The position numbers were made by a program, and so were the translations under genes. A DNA stretch of 64,000 nt from Nitrolancea sp040255925 (GTDB lineage: Bacteria; Chloroflexota; Chloroflexia; Thermomicrobiales; Thermomicrobiaceae). The notes beneath the pieces are model-generated. The model was given only the letters and a program-made list of their open reading frames with translations, was not told the DNA's origin and did no database searches. This document shows positions 27,740-36,482 of the stretch, piece by piece; positions within the stretch are counted from its first letter, which is position 1; each line of letters begins with the position of its first letter. The stretch lies in the NCBI GenBank assembly GCA_040255925.1, contig JBDZVX010000002.1, positions 19,709 to 83,708 on the forward strand, given 5' to 3'.

Positions 27740-27765
27740 CACCCGCTCGGCATGCCGAGCGGGTG
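27740..27765 (+). terminator. GC-rich hairpin after peptide gene 3
   Basis: A perfect palindromic stem of 12 bp (CACCCGCTCGGC and its complement) 36 bp after the stop, followed by a short T-run (GGTTTTACC), making this the most terminator-like of the three. Confidence 0.65.
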
Positions 27766-28216
27766 TACTGGTTTTACCATGCCTGTGGCTGACCGGTGAA
27801 CCGCTCCCCAAACGACCCTCAAGTCAACAGTGCATCATGACTCATTCCGTAATTGAAGCATGAATTGTCAGGAAAGGCGCGGGGTAGAGTTGCTAATGCA
27901 ACACCGTCACGTGTACCGTTGCTGTGCCGCGATGACATTCGGAAAAGAATCTGCCTATGATGAACTAATGGAGGTCAGCGCATCCCACCAGAACCGGCAT
28001 TCCGCGCCGGTACGGGGCCGCGATTCACGACCCGGTGCCGGTGTTTCCCCAACCCAGCGAAGTACGATCATATTGTACGTTCAGTCCGCAACCATTCGAC
28101 GGGGTCAGGGAATTTAACGGAAAGGCGGGTCGCTGCCAGCGCGATCTCCCGGGAAAAACGCGCTCGTCGGCCTTTTCATTGAACGGACACGCACGAACAC
28201 GCTGATTGAACATCGT
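27766..28216. other. Intergenic region before ftsA
   Basis: About 450 bp with no supported gene. It holds an imperfect 7-3-7 palindrome, GTACGAT-CAT-ATTGTAC, at 28062–28078, which could be an operator. Nothing else is recognised. Confidence 0.4.
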
Positions 28217-28217
28217 G

Positions 28218-28226
28218 TGCTATAAT
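28218..28226 (+). promoter_or_regulatory. Extended -10 promoter of ftsA–ftsZ–nrdR
   Basis: TG-C-TATAAT at 28218–28226 is an ideal extended -10 element; no good -35 is found at 16–18 bp, which extended -10 promoters tolerate. The start would be near 28233, about 64 bp before the chosen ftsA GTG. Confidence 0.6.
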
Positions 28227-28296
28227 GCGCACCAGCGCGGACTGACCATGAGGAATCCGTCGGCCACCGTGTATGCCATCGGGCAGGAAGTCAGTA

Positions 28297-29571
28297 GTGA
28301 CACCACCATCCCGATTTGTTGGCCTAGACATCGGGTCGACAACCATTACCGCCGTAGCAGCCGAGCAGCTTGACAGGGGAACCCTGACGCTTCTCGGATT
28401 CGAGATCGCGCCGAGTAGCGATACTGCCACGGGGCGGATCCAACATCCAGCCGCATTAACCGGTGCCCTCCAGCAGGTACTGACGCGGATGCAGCGCTCA
28501 ACCGGCCATCCGGTGGAGCGGGTAGCCCTTGCTATCCCCGGTATCAACATCGAAGCGATCGCCTCGTCAGCGGAACGGCGGTGGGAGACCGTTGAGCCGG
28601 TCGAGGCCGATCTCATCGAAGAATTGAGGCGCCACGCCCTGCACGGGCCGAGCGTGTCCGGTCCGGTCCTGGCATCGGTACCGATTGCCTATGAAACCGA
28701 TGGCAGGCGAACCACTGAGCCGCCAGTGGGTCAGCCCGCACGGTCACTCCGGGTGGAGGTCCAGACCTACGTCTTACCGGCCCGCTACGTGTCGCAGCTC
28801 GCGGAGGTTTTGACCGGTCTCGGCGTGACGCCGGACGTATTGGTCCCGCGCGCGCTCGCCGCGGCTGAGGCCGTGCTGCACGAAGACGAGCGCCACCAGA
28901 GCGTGCTGGTGATCGATATCGGCGGGACGAGCACCGATATTGCCGTATTCCTCAAGGGTCAGCTCCACGACCTGTTCTCCCTCCCGGTTGGGAGCCGGGC
29001 GATCACGAATGATATCTGCGCCGTTCTTGGGCTGCCCTTCCCCTCCGCGGAGCAACTCAAGCGCGCCGGATTCACGGACCGCCGGGGAGCCGGCAACACA
29101 CTGGCCGTGCGGCGCAGTGCGGTCAATGCACCCATCGACGCGCGCACCATAGAGTTCGCACGGGAGATCGCGGAAGCCCGCCTACTTCAGGTATTCACGC
29201 GGATCCGCCAACGACTGAATGAGCAGGATCTCGCCCGGCGGTTATCGGCAGGGGCGGTGGTCACCGGCGGCGGGGCGCGGGTGGCGGGACTGGAACGGAT
29301 CGCGCGCCGGGCGCTGGACATGCCGGTGCGTATTGGGACAGCACGCACCGGTAACGGACACGCGGCGGCGAACGGCCCTGAGGCGGCGGTGGCTGTTGGC
29401 GTCGTATCCGTTCAAGCCTGGTTCGGCCCGTTAGAGCACTCCGGGCATACCGGCGAACAACCGCCGGAGCAACCACCAGTGGAGGAACCACAAGGTCAGG
29501 AGCGCACCAGGAGGGGGCCAGCGTTAGCGCGATGGCTCCGCGAGTTTGTGCCGCTCGGGGACGAAGCCTAG
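28297..29571 (+). CDS. ftsA: Cell division protein FtsA
   Basis: 424 residues from the GTG at 28297, preceded by AGGAAG at six bases. An ATG at 28273 in the same frame has no ribosome site. Actin-fold motifs: [14 protein letters not shown] (phosphate 1), [16 protein letters not shown] (phosphate 2), and [16 protein letters not shown] (adenosine). The C-terminus ends, after a Pro/Glu-rich linker, in [12 protein letters not shown], which fits the amphipathic membrane-anchor helix. FtsA tethers FtsZ to the membrane. It is expressed from its own promoter here because the dcw run is interrupted upstream. Confidence 0.92.
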   Translation: MTPPSRFVGLDIGSTTITAVAAEQLDRGTLTLLGFEIAPSSDTATGRIQHPAALTGALQQVLTRMQRSTGHPVERVALAIPGINIEAIASSAERRWETVEPVEADLIEELRRHALHGPSVSGPVLASVPIAYETDGRRTTEPPVGQPARSLRVEVQTYVLPARYVSQLAEVLTGLGVTPDVLVPRALAAAEAVLHEDERHQSVLVIDIGGTSTDIAVFLKGQLHDLFSLPVGSRAITNDICAVLGLPFPSAEQLKRAGFTDRRGAGNTLAVRRSAVNAPIDARTIEFAREIAEARLLQVFTRIRQRLNEQDLARRLSAGAVVTGGGARVAGLERIARRALDMPVRIGTARTGNGHAAANGPEAAVAVGVVSVQAWFGPLEHSGHTGEQPPEQPPVEEPQGQERTRRGPALARWLREFVPLGDEA

Positions 29572-29695
29572 GCGCGGGCGCCGGGTACTCTTTGCGGCAG
29601 TCGTTTGCGTGGGGCATACTTGCGCGACACGTGATTCTGGCCCGAAGGGGCTCAGCGGGGAAAGCCGCCGCCAGGTATGCTGGGGAGGAAACCGC

Positions 29696-30808
29696 ATGTT
29701 TAACGTCCATGACGACGATTTCGCTAATCATTTCGCCCGGATCAAGGTCGTCGGGGTCGGCGGCGCGGGGGGCAACGCGGTAAATCGAATGATCGCGACC
29801 GGTGTCGAGGGTGTCGAGTTCATCTCGGTGAACACCGACTCCCAAGCGCTCGTCAACGCCCACAGTCCGGTCACGATCCGCATTGGCGACAAGCTCACCA
29901 AAGGGCTCGGCGCGGGAGGTCGGCCTGAGATCGGCGAACGTGCCGCAGAAGAGAGCCTCGACGCGTTGAGCGAGGTGGTCCGTGGGGCGGATATGGTCTT
30001 CATCACCTCCGGCATGGGAGGGGGCACCGGCACCGGCGCCTCGCCGATCGTCGCGCGGCTCGCCCGTGAGACCGGCGCGCTCACTGTCGGCGTGGTGACC
30101 CGGCCGTTCGACTTCGAAGGTGCCAAGCGGAAACGTGTCGCCGAAGAAGGGGTCGTCGCGCTCCGGGAACACGTCGACGCGCTGATCACCATTCCCAACC
30201 AGCGATTGATCAGCCTGGTCGATCCCAAGACCCCGTTCTCGGAAGCGTTCCGCTTGGCCGATGACGTGCTCCGACATGGTATCCAGGGCATCTCAGATCT
30301 GATCATCAAGCCCGGTCTCATCAATCTCGACTTCGCCGACGTCAAAACGATCATGCGCGACGCCGGTTCTGCTTTAATGGCGATCGGCCGGGGCAGCGGT
30401 GAGAGCCGGTGCGTGGACGCCGCGCGCATGGCGATTGAGAGCCCGCTGCTCGAAATGAGCATCGACGGCGCCACCGGCGTGCTCTACAACATCACCGGTG
30501 GTCAGGATATGTCGCTGAACGAGATCAACGAGGCTGCCGAGATCATCCGATCCGCGGCCGACGAAGAGGCTGAGATCATCTTCGGCGCCACGACCGACGA
30601 GTCGATGGGCCGCGATGTCCAGATAACCCTGATCGCGACCGGGTTCCAGGGTACGCCGCAGCGCCGGCCCCGTGCCGAGCGCCGGTTCCGTCCGACGGAT
30701 ACATCAAGCAGCCGCAACGAGCCGGCCCCGGCAAGGACGCCGATCATGTCGTCGCAGGACGACGAGTGGTCCGAGCCGGCGATCCTTCGCTTCCTGCGGG
30801 AGCGCTAG
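29696..30808 (+). CDS. ftsZ: Cell division GTPase FtsZ
   Basis: 370 residues from the ATG at 29696 behind GGGGAGGAAA. Tubulin-fold motifs: [16 protein letters not shown], the tubulin signature [12 protein letters not shown], and the [12 protein letters not shown]7 loop region. The variable linker is short (about 40 residues), and the end [15 protein letters not shown] is the conserved C-terminal peptide that binds FtsA and MinC. It polymerises into the Z ring. A 124-bp gap separates it from ftsA. Confidence 0.97.
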   Translation: MFNVHDDDFANHFARIKVVGVGGAGGNAVNRMIATGVEGVEFISVNTDSQALVNAHSPVTIRIGDKLTKGLGAGGRPEIGERAAEESLDALSEVVRGADMVFITSGMGGGTGTGASPIVARLARETGALTVGVVTRPFDFEGAKRKRVAEEGVVALREHVDALITIPNQRLISLVDPKTPFSEAFRLADDVLRHGIQGISDLIIKPGLINLDFADVKTIMRDAGSALMAIGRGSGESRCVDAARMAIESPLLEMSIDGATGVLYNITGGQDMSLNEINEAAEIIRSAADEEAEIIFGATTDESMGRDVQITLIATGFQGTPQRRPRAERRFRPTDTSSSRNEPAPARTPIMSSQDDEWSEPAILRFLRER

Positions 30809-30820
30809 GAAGACCCGGAT

Positions 30821-31297
30821 ATGCGCTGCCCCTTTTGCCAGGCACGGGACTCGCGGGTAGTTGACTCAAGAGAACTGGGCAGCGGTGAGAGCATCCGCCG
30901 GCGCCGGGAATGTGCCGCCTGTGGCCGCCGGTTCACGACCTACGAACGGGTCGAATCCGGCGGGCTCATGGTGGTGAAACGCGACGGGCGCCGGGAGGAG
31001 TTTGATGCGCGAAAGCTTCGTGACAAGCTCCGGATCGCCCTCACCAAGCGGCCGGTCGCGCAGGGTGAGATCGACCGGATCATAACCACTGTCGAGACGG
31101 AACTGCTGGCGATGGGGACCGTTGAGGTTCCAAGCACGGCCATCGGTGAGATCGTCCTCCGGGAACTGAAGCAGGTGGACGAGGTTGCCTATATCCGGTT
31201 CGCCTCCGTGTACCGGAGCTTCGCCGATCTCCAGGACTTGCGGCGGGAGATGGATGTCCTGAGCGGGACGCTGGACAAGCCGGAACGCTCCGGGTAG
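30821..31297 (+). CDS. nrdR: Transcriptional repressor NrdR
   Basis: 158 residues. The N-terminal zinc ribbon has MRCPFCQ and the second Cys pair CAACGRRF, followed by the ATP-cone domain (VVKRDGRREEFDARKL; LKQVDEVAYIRFASVYRSF). NrdR senses dATP/ATP and represses ribonucleotide reductase genes through NrdR boxes. It lies 12 bp after ftsZ and is probably cotranscribed with it; no ribonucleotide reductase gene is in the window. Confidence 0.96.
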   Translation: MRCPFCQARDSRVVDSRELGSGESIRRRRECAACGRRFTTYERVESGGLMVVKRDGRREEFDARKLRDKLRIALTKRPVAQGEIDRIITTVETELLAMGTVEVPSTAIGEIVLRELKQVDEVAYIRFASVYRSFADLQDLRREMDVLSGTLDKPERSG

Positions 31298-31314
31298 CCA
31301 CGACGGGTCCAGCC

Positions 31315-32562
31315 ATGCATCCTGCTCCCCACCCCACGCTAACGATCCGTTCCGAGGAGGGCAGTCCCCTCAACCAGCTTCTCTACACCAACCAGGGGCA
31401 GCCTGCGTTCCGCTATCTTCCCGCGCGCTTCCAGGTGGTCGTAACCGCCGGCACCCTTCGATCGTCGAAAGCGGGATCTGCCGGCGCCCGGATCGAGCTA
31501 CCGGCTGGCTGGCGCGCGATTCCAAGCCTCGATCAGCCGATCCCGGATCAGGATTCGTCCGTGATCTGGACAGTCATCCCCATTGGTCAGCCGGATGATT
31601 TCACGGCCGATATCCGGGTGCGAATCAGCGACGGAACGGGACCGGTCGCGTTACTCACGGCACCCCTGGCGATTGAAATCCAAGGCTATAGCCAGTTCGA
31701 TCCCGTACGGCATGGACTACCCTGGACGAATAGCGTCAGCGAGATCGGCGAGATCCGCCCAACCGCCGGGATCTTCGCGCGGACATTCGACGCGAGCTTC
31801 CTTCCAGCGTCATTCTTCGCCGGGCTCTACCGCGCGATCGTCTTCATCGGCGCCGGTCCCGGCCAGCATCAGGGAGGTCTGTGCACCGGCATGGCCCGGA
31901 CGGCACTGGAGCAAAGCCTGAACGCTCGTCAGAGCGGGAGCGCGGTCACGCACGATGAGGTGATCCTGCTCCACGGCCGGCAGCTCAGCGATCGCGCGCT
32001 CCTCGCCTCCTCACCCTGGTTCTTCGCACCCAGTCCACGCCGGGCCTTCGAACGGTTCAAGGCGAGCATCCTCGACACTGGCCGGAGCGAGGTCTGCTTC
32101 GATATCGGCGTTCCCCGCCCCTGGAGACTGGATATCCCCCAGGCATTGGTCCAACTCGGCCACACCGTCGTCCCCTACGCGTTCCGGCAAGCGAGCCGGG
32201 ATCAGGCCGAGGTGATGATCTATGACCCCAACCGCCCCGCCGAATCGCGGGCCGGACAAACCACCATCCTTTTCGACCTGCGCGATGACCGCTACGAGTA
32301 CGAGCCGTGGGCGCACCGCGATGACCGCTCGATTACCGTAATCGCGGCGCCTCAGGCTGCCTACCGGAACGGCCGGACAGCGTTCCTCGCCAGCGCCGCC
32401 AGCCTGATCCTCTACCCGCGCTCGATCACGCGGAGCCGCCCGCTGCTCCGGCGGCGGGGTCTTCCAGCACTGGCACTTGCGGCCACGATCACCGTTGGGT
32501 TGGGGCTGCTCTACCGGCGGCGGAAACAGCCGGACGTCGGGCATTCGCCGGTAGCCCGATGA
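31315..32562 (+). CDS. Uncharacterised membrane-anchored protein with a possible Cys/His/Asp triad
   Basis: 415 residues, no family recognised. The first ~130 residues look like beta-strand-rich domains. The middle contains GGLCTGMAR (Cys190), LGHTVVPY (His283) and YDPNRP (Asp304). The order Cys, His, Asp with HxVxxY followed by YDPN is what papain-like/C39-like enzymes show, but no family match was tested. A hydrophobic helix (about 387–403) and a basic end RRRKQ suggest a C-terminal membrane anchor. No N-terminal signal peptide is evident. It starts 17 bp after nrdR and may be in the same transcript. Confidence 0.6.
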   Translation: MHPAPHPTLTIRSEEGSPLNQLLYTNQGQPAFRYLPARFQVVVTAGTLRSSKAGSAGARIELPAGWRAIPSLDQPIPDQDSSVIWTVIPIGQPDDFTADIRVRISDGTGPVALLTAPLAIEIQGYSQFDPVRHGLPWTNSVSEIGEIRPTAGIFARTFDASFLPASFFAGLYRAIVFIGAGPGQHQGGLCTGMARTALEQSLNARQSGSAVTHDEVILLHGRQLSDRALLASSPWFFAPSPRRAFERFKASILDTGRSEVCFDIGVPRPWRLDIPQALVQLGHTVVPYAFRQASRDQAEVMIYDPNRPAESRAGQTTILFDLRDDRYEYEPWAHRDDRSITVIAAPQAAYRNGRTAFLASAASLILYPRSITRSRPLLRRRGLPALALAATITVGLGLLYRRRKQPDVGHSPVAR

Positions 32563-32563
32563 G

Positions 32564-32854
32564 CTAGCGGACCTCCCAGAAGACGTCCACACTCCCGTCC
32601 ACTCCCCGCCCCTCGACCAGCACCGTGTAACGGCCACCCCTCCCAACCGGCAGCGTGACACGATCCTCGCCATCGTCAGCCAGCACCACCCGCCAGGCGG
32701 CGAGGCCATCCGGCGCGCGAACGACAATGGATAGACTCCCGGCGCGCACTCGCGCGACGTACTGGAGCGCGATCACCCCGCCGGGCGCGGCCAGGAATTC
32801 GCCGCGGCTGACTCCGGTGAGCGACCCCTGATGGGAGATATTCCCCTGGTACAC
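32564..32854 (-). CDS. Small hypothetical beta-rich protein, possibly truncated
   Basis: 96 residues from a GTG at 32854; no family recognised. The C-terminal 60 residues alternate hydrophobic and polar residues like a beta-sandwich (GSLSIVVRAPDG, RYTVLVEG). The frame stays open upstream to a stop at 32897–32899 and reads LNGWCAVYQG just before the start, reminiscent of a lipoprotein box, but no signal peptide is in frame. Either the gene has lost its 5' end or this reading is fortuitous. It converges on the gene at 31315 with one base between stops. Confidence 0.4.
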   Translation of the reverse strand: MYQGNISHQGSLTGVSRGEFLAAPGGVIALQYVARVRAGSLSIVVRAPDGLAAWRVVLADDGEDRVTLPVGRGGRYTVLVEGRGVDGSVDVFWEVR

Positions 32855-33112
32855 GGCACACCATCCATTCAGCTCGGACCAGGCCGTCTCCCGGCATCAA
32901 GCAGCATATGTGCCGGGCGCGGCGGGTATCGACGCGCTTTGAATGCGATCTCGGAGAGCCATTCAGGGAGAGAAGAACGAACCCGTAGCTGGAACGGGTG
33001 CGGGGGCAGGCCGTGGCACGTGTTGCGATCATTCGAGCACGATCAGGACGCGACCGACATCCACGGCCCTGCGGAAACCGTATTGATCGAAGGAGCAGCG
33101 GCAGACGAAAGC

Positions 33113-33439
33113 TTAGCTCAGATACTTGTTGATCGACTGCAACAGCCGCTGCTTCGGCTGGGCACCGATGATCCGCTCGACTGCCTTCCCATCCTTGTAG
33201 AGCACCAGCGTCGGAATACTCGTAATGCCAAGCTGCATGGCAGTCTGCTGATTCTCATCGACGTTGACCTTCGCTACCTTGAGCGAACCTTCCTTCTCGT
33301 TCGCGATCTCATCGAGTATCGGGGCAACGATCCGGCACGGACCGCACCATACCGCCCAAAAATCGACGAGCACCGGAACTTTGGACTCCAGCACTTCCTT
33401 CGTGAACGTGCTGTCGGTGACGGTTACGGACTTCGGCAT
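33113..33439 (-). CDS. trxA: Thioredoxin
   Basis: 108 residues from the ATG at 33439, which follows AAGGAGT; the frame extends further but without support. The active site is [15 protein letters not shown], with the cis-Pro segment [12 protein letters not shown] cytoplasmic disulfide reductase of normal length. It is divergent from the glycosyltransferase at 33583. Confidence 0.96.
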   Translation of the reverse strand: MPKSVTVTDSTFTKEVLESKVPVLVDFWAVWCGPCRIVAPILDEIANEKEGSLKVAKVNVDENQQTAMQLGITSIPTLVLYKDGKAVERIIGAQPKQRLLQSINKYLS

Positions 33440-33567
33440 CCTCGTGACTCCTTTATTCTGTTCCACCCGCATGCCGCCGATGCGGACCGCTACAATCCGG
33501 AACAACGCGGGGTAATCCCGCTATTCCACCCGGCATGGTGGCATCAGAAGTGTACAAACACCTCTGT

Positions 33568-33573
33568 TATAAT
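33568..33573 (+). promoter_or_regulatory. -10 element for a likely leaderless transcript
   Basis: TATAAT at 33568–33573 lies nine bases before the ATG at 33583, so transcription would begin at or within about three bases of the start codon. No clear -35 is present. Confidence 0.45.
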
Positions 33574-33582
33574 CCTCGCGAC

Positions 33583-34779
33583 ATGGATACCAATCGGAAC
33601 CGGATCGGCCTGGATGGCCTCTTTCTCCATCAGCCTATCACAGGGAGCGGGCAGTATACGCTGCACCTGTGGCATTCGCTATCCAGCGCCGGGGCTGATC
33701 TCGACCCGGTCCTGCTCCTACCGGACGATAGCGGCGAATCGGGCTCCGCCGAACCCGGTGGCCTTGTGATTCCACCACCCCGCTGGGCCCGTAACGCGAA
33801 GGCGCGAAAGCTGTGGTGGGAGCAGCGCGGCGTGGTCGAAGCCGCGCGGCGGGCACGAATCCACCTGCTGCATACTCCCTATTTCTCCAGCCCACTCCTC
33901 TCGCCGGTCGCGGGGATCACCACCATCCACGATGTCATCCCGCTCATCTTCCCGATTTATGCCGAGTCGCTCGTGATGCGGATGTACCTTCGGCTGACCG
34001 GCTCGGCCGTCCGGCGCGCCAGAGCGGTCATCACCGATTCCAACTGTTCCCGCCGCGACATCGCCCATTGGCTCCGGATTCCCCAGGAGCGGATTCATGT
34101 TATCCCACTTGCCGCCGACGAACGATTCCACCCGGCACACGATCCGGAATCCGACCAGAGACTCCGATCCCGTTTCAGCCTGCCGGGGCCGGTCATCTTC
34201 AACGTCGGCGGCTTGGACGCGCGCAAGAACCTTGCCGTTCTCGTGGAGGCATTCGCCCGGGCGCTCCCCCAACTCAACCCGGACACCCGCCTCGTGATCG
34301 CCGGTCGCGCCCATTCCGGCAACGAGCGGTTGTATCCATCGCTGGAGCCGGTGATCCGGGTGTGGGGAGTGCGGGATCAGGTGATCCTAACCGGCGCGAT
34401 CAGTGAAGAGGAGAAGCTTGGCCTTTACCGCCTGGCCGATCTCTACATCTTCCCATCGCTCTACGAAGGGTTCGGCCTCTCGCCACTAGAAGCCATGGCC
34501 TGTGGTACCCCGGTGATCGCATCGAACCGCTCCAGCCTCCCGGAAGTCGTCGGCAACGGCGGACTCCTGGTCGACCCAACGCCGGCGAAGCTCGCCGCGG
34601 CGATGATCCCGGTCCTGACCGATCAGGATCTGCGCGATGATATGGCGCGCCGTGCGCTCGATCAAGCGGCCCGCTTTTCCTGGCGGAAGGCCGGGGAGAT
34701 GACCTGCTCGGTCTACCGCGATGTGCTCTCCGCCGATCGGAACGAGCCGCCGCGACCGGCTCCCGGCCCCCCACGATAG
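33583..34779 (+). CDS. Glycosyltransferase family 4 protein
   Basis: 398 residues from the ATG at 33583; an in-frame GTG at 33535 would contain the -10 box. The GT-B fold is recognisable: an N-terminal acceptor domain with GSGQYTLHLW and TTIHDVIPLIFP, and a donor domain with VGGLDARKNLAVLVEAF and the EX7E-like FPSLYEGFGLSPLEAMACGTPVIAS. These enzymes transfer sugars from nucleotide donors to envelope polysaccharide or lipid; the acceptor is unknown. Confidence 0.88.
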   Translation: MDTNRNRIGLDGLFLHQPITGSGQYTLHLWHSLSSAGADLDPVLLLPDDSGESGSAEPGGLVIPPPRWARNAKARKLWWEQRGVVEAARRARIHLLHTPYFSSPLLSPVAGITTIHDVIPLIFPIYAESLVMRMYLRLTGSAVRRARAVITDSNCSRRDIAHWLRIPQERIHVIPLAADERFHPAHDPESDQRLRSRFSLPGPVIFNVGGLDARKNLAVLVEAFARALPQLNPDTRLVIAGRAHSGNERLYPSLEPVIRVWGVRDQVILTGAISEEEKLGLYRLADLYIFPSLYEGFGLSPLEAMACGTPVIASNRSSLPEVVGNGGLLVDPTPAKLAAAMIPVLTDQDLRDDMARRALDQAARFSWRKAGEMTCSVYRDVLSADRNEPPRPAPGPPR

Positions 34780-34935
34780 CACCCTGAGTCTTCGCTAAAT
34801 AGCACGCCCTAACCTAACAATCGTACCTTCCGGAAGGATTCCACTCGGATATTGCGTGACCCCAGTGGTCGAAGCTGGTATCCTTGGCAACCCCGGGGAA
34901 GGGAACTCGCGCGGCGCGAACGAAGGGAAGGGAAA

Positions 34936-35898
34936 ATGCTCCGCACGAGACTGTACCGCGCCACCGTGTGCGGTCTGAGCCTCCTTGCGTTGGTGCTCCA
35001 GACCGGAGTAGCGGCAGCAGCGGGGGACTCAGGAACCGCCGGGTGGCCTACCGGCTGGCCGGATGATCGCGGCGTACGCCAGGCCGCGGGAAGCCCGGCC
35101 GACCAATGGAGGGACAACCAGTGGTCGAGGAACGACAGCCGCGAGCAGTATCCTGGCTATGATCTCGTGGACGACTGGGGGGACAACCAGTGGTCCGGAG
35201 ACAGCGGCGCTCCGCAAACCACAAGCGATCCAGCGGATAATTGGTGGGACAGCCAGTGGTCCGGAACTGACGGTGCTCCGCAAACCGAAAGCGATTCAGC
35301 GGGCAACTGGTGGGACGAATGGTGTGATCGATGGTTCAACCATCCGTTCTTCCAGGACGACTCCCCGGAATCGCCGGAACCGTCAGCGTCACCTGGGCCG
35401 AGTACATCGCCAGGGCCGTCAACGTCTCCTGAGCCGAGTACGTCACCGGAACCATCCACGTCTCCTAAGCCAAGTCCTTCGCCATCTACTGCCCCGGCGA
35501 GTGGAGACTTGGCAGGCCAGCTTGCGGACCTCCTCAATAAGGCGCGAGCTGAGCAGGGACTGGAACCGTTGACCCGCGACTCAAGCGTGGACCAGGTCGC
35601 TACGCACCGAAGCCAAGATATGGCGGACCGTGGCTACTTCAGTCATACGACACCAGACGGGACAGATGTGTACGATGAACTGGAGACCGCGGGCATCGCG
35701 TTCACCGCGGCGGGCGAGATCATTGCCGAGAATACCTATCCGGTCGACCGAGCCGCCGCGATCGCTGCCGATGGGCTCCTGAACAGCCCCGGACACCGGG
35801 CCATCATTCTCGACCCGAACTACACGAAGTTCGGTGTCGGCGATGCCACCGACAGCAACGGGATGCATATCTTCACCGGAGTCTATATCCGGGATTGA
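34936..35898 (+). CDS. Secreted CAP-domain (SCP/PR-1-like) protein with Trp-rich repeats
   Basis: 320 residues from the ATG at 34936, behind GAAGGGAAGGG. A signal peptide covers about 1–28 (LLALVLQTGVAAAA). Residues ~35–135 hold four imperfect Trp-rich repeats of about 24 residues (DNQWS, DNQWSGD, DSQWSGTD, WDEWCDRW), then a Ser/Pro/Glu repeat linker of TSPEPS type. The C-terminal CAP domain (about 195–320) has ARAEQGLEPL, GYFSHTTPDGT, LLNSPGHRAIIL and FGVGDAT. Bacterial CAP proteins of the YkwD type are extracellular and their activity is poorly defined. A paralogue lies at 36483. Confidence 0.88.
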   Translation: MLRTRLYRATVCGLSLLALVLQTGVAAAAGDSGTAGWPTGWPDDRGVRQAAGSPADQWRDNQWSRNDSREQYPGYDLVDDWGDNQWSGDSGAPQTTSDPADNWWDSQWSGTDGAPQTESDSAGNWWDEWCDRWFNHPFFQDDSPESPEPSASPGPSTSPGPSTSPEPSTSPEPSTSPKPSPSPSTAPASGDLAGQLADLLNKARAEQGLEPLTRDSSVDQVATHRSQDMADRGYFSHTTPDGTDVYDELETAGIAFTAAGEIIAENTYPVDRAAAIAADGLLNSPGHRAIILDPNYTKFGVGDATDSNGMHIFTGVYIRD

Positions 35899-35937
35899 CG
35901 CCATACGTTCCTAACGTCGCGCAGATCCCTCCCCGCA

Positions 35938-35963
35938 CACCCGCTCGGATTTCCGGGCGGGTG
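35938..35963 (+). terminator. Hairpin behind the CAP gene, identical to one behind peptide gene 2
   Basis: An 11-bp stem (one wobble) with loop ATTT, 39 bp after the stop. Its 26 bases are identical to 27014–27039. Confidence 0.6.
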
Positions 35964-36482
35964 CTGTGTTGAAACTCGGTGATGGAACCCCTCTCCGGGG
36001 CGCGACTGGCCGGACAACGACGGAAGATTACAGATCGTATCGATCAGCGTATCAGAAACCGCAATCCCGGCAGTCCTGGCATAAAGCTCGCGGGCGGTCG
36101 AACCGGAAGACCGCGAAGTACGAGCTCATAAACAAGGATCGCTAACCAGGATCGTTCAGGGCTACCCCATTGAAGCCGGGCACGGAAAGTAGCGCTGCAC
36201 CGGGTAATTATTCCGCGCGAGGGGGGTAACGATGATAATCGACGCCCTGGCAAAAACCGTTCGCCAGTTCGGGCGACGCTGTGCGCAAACGCCGCTTCGC
36301 GGTTTTCTGGATGGATGCCTCTGGAAGAGCACCACGTGGAGATCTAGCCCGGTGACGGCGCAAACCTAGCCTTCGAAACGGGGATCATAAGTGAATATGA
36401 GAATAGTCGAGGAAGACCGGCAGCGGAATCTCCGGCGTTGCCGGAACAAGCACCTGCGGAGATACGCGAAGGGAGCCAGCGC
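35964..36482. other. Non-coding stretch between the two CAP genes
   Basis: About 520 bp without a supported gene. Several short inverted repeats occur (for example CGCCAGTTCGGGCG near 36270), but no riboswitch class or promoter could be identified with confidence. Confidence 0.4.

Noticed and set aside
26484..27765. The three GC-rich hairpins as a CRISPR-like or transposon repeat array
   Set aside because: They are spaced irregularly behind genes, have no regular spacers, and behave as 3' elements.
36044..36253. Minus-strand 69-codon frame between the CAP genes
   Set aside because: Arg/Pro-rich composition typical of an antisense shadow, with no ribosome site.
36100..36480. Possible riboswitch (c-di-GMP or c-di-AMP type) before the second CAP gene
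   Set aside because: Short motifs such as GCGCAAACC looked suggestive, but the conserved cores of those classes are not present in order.
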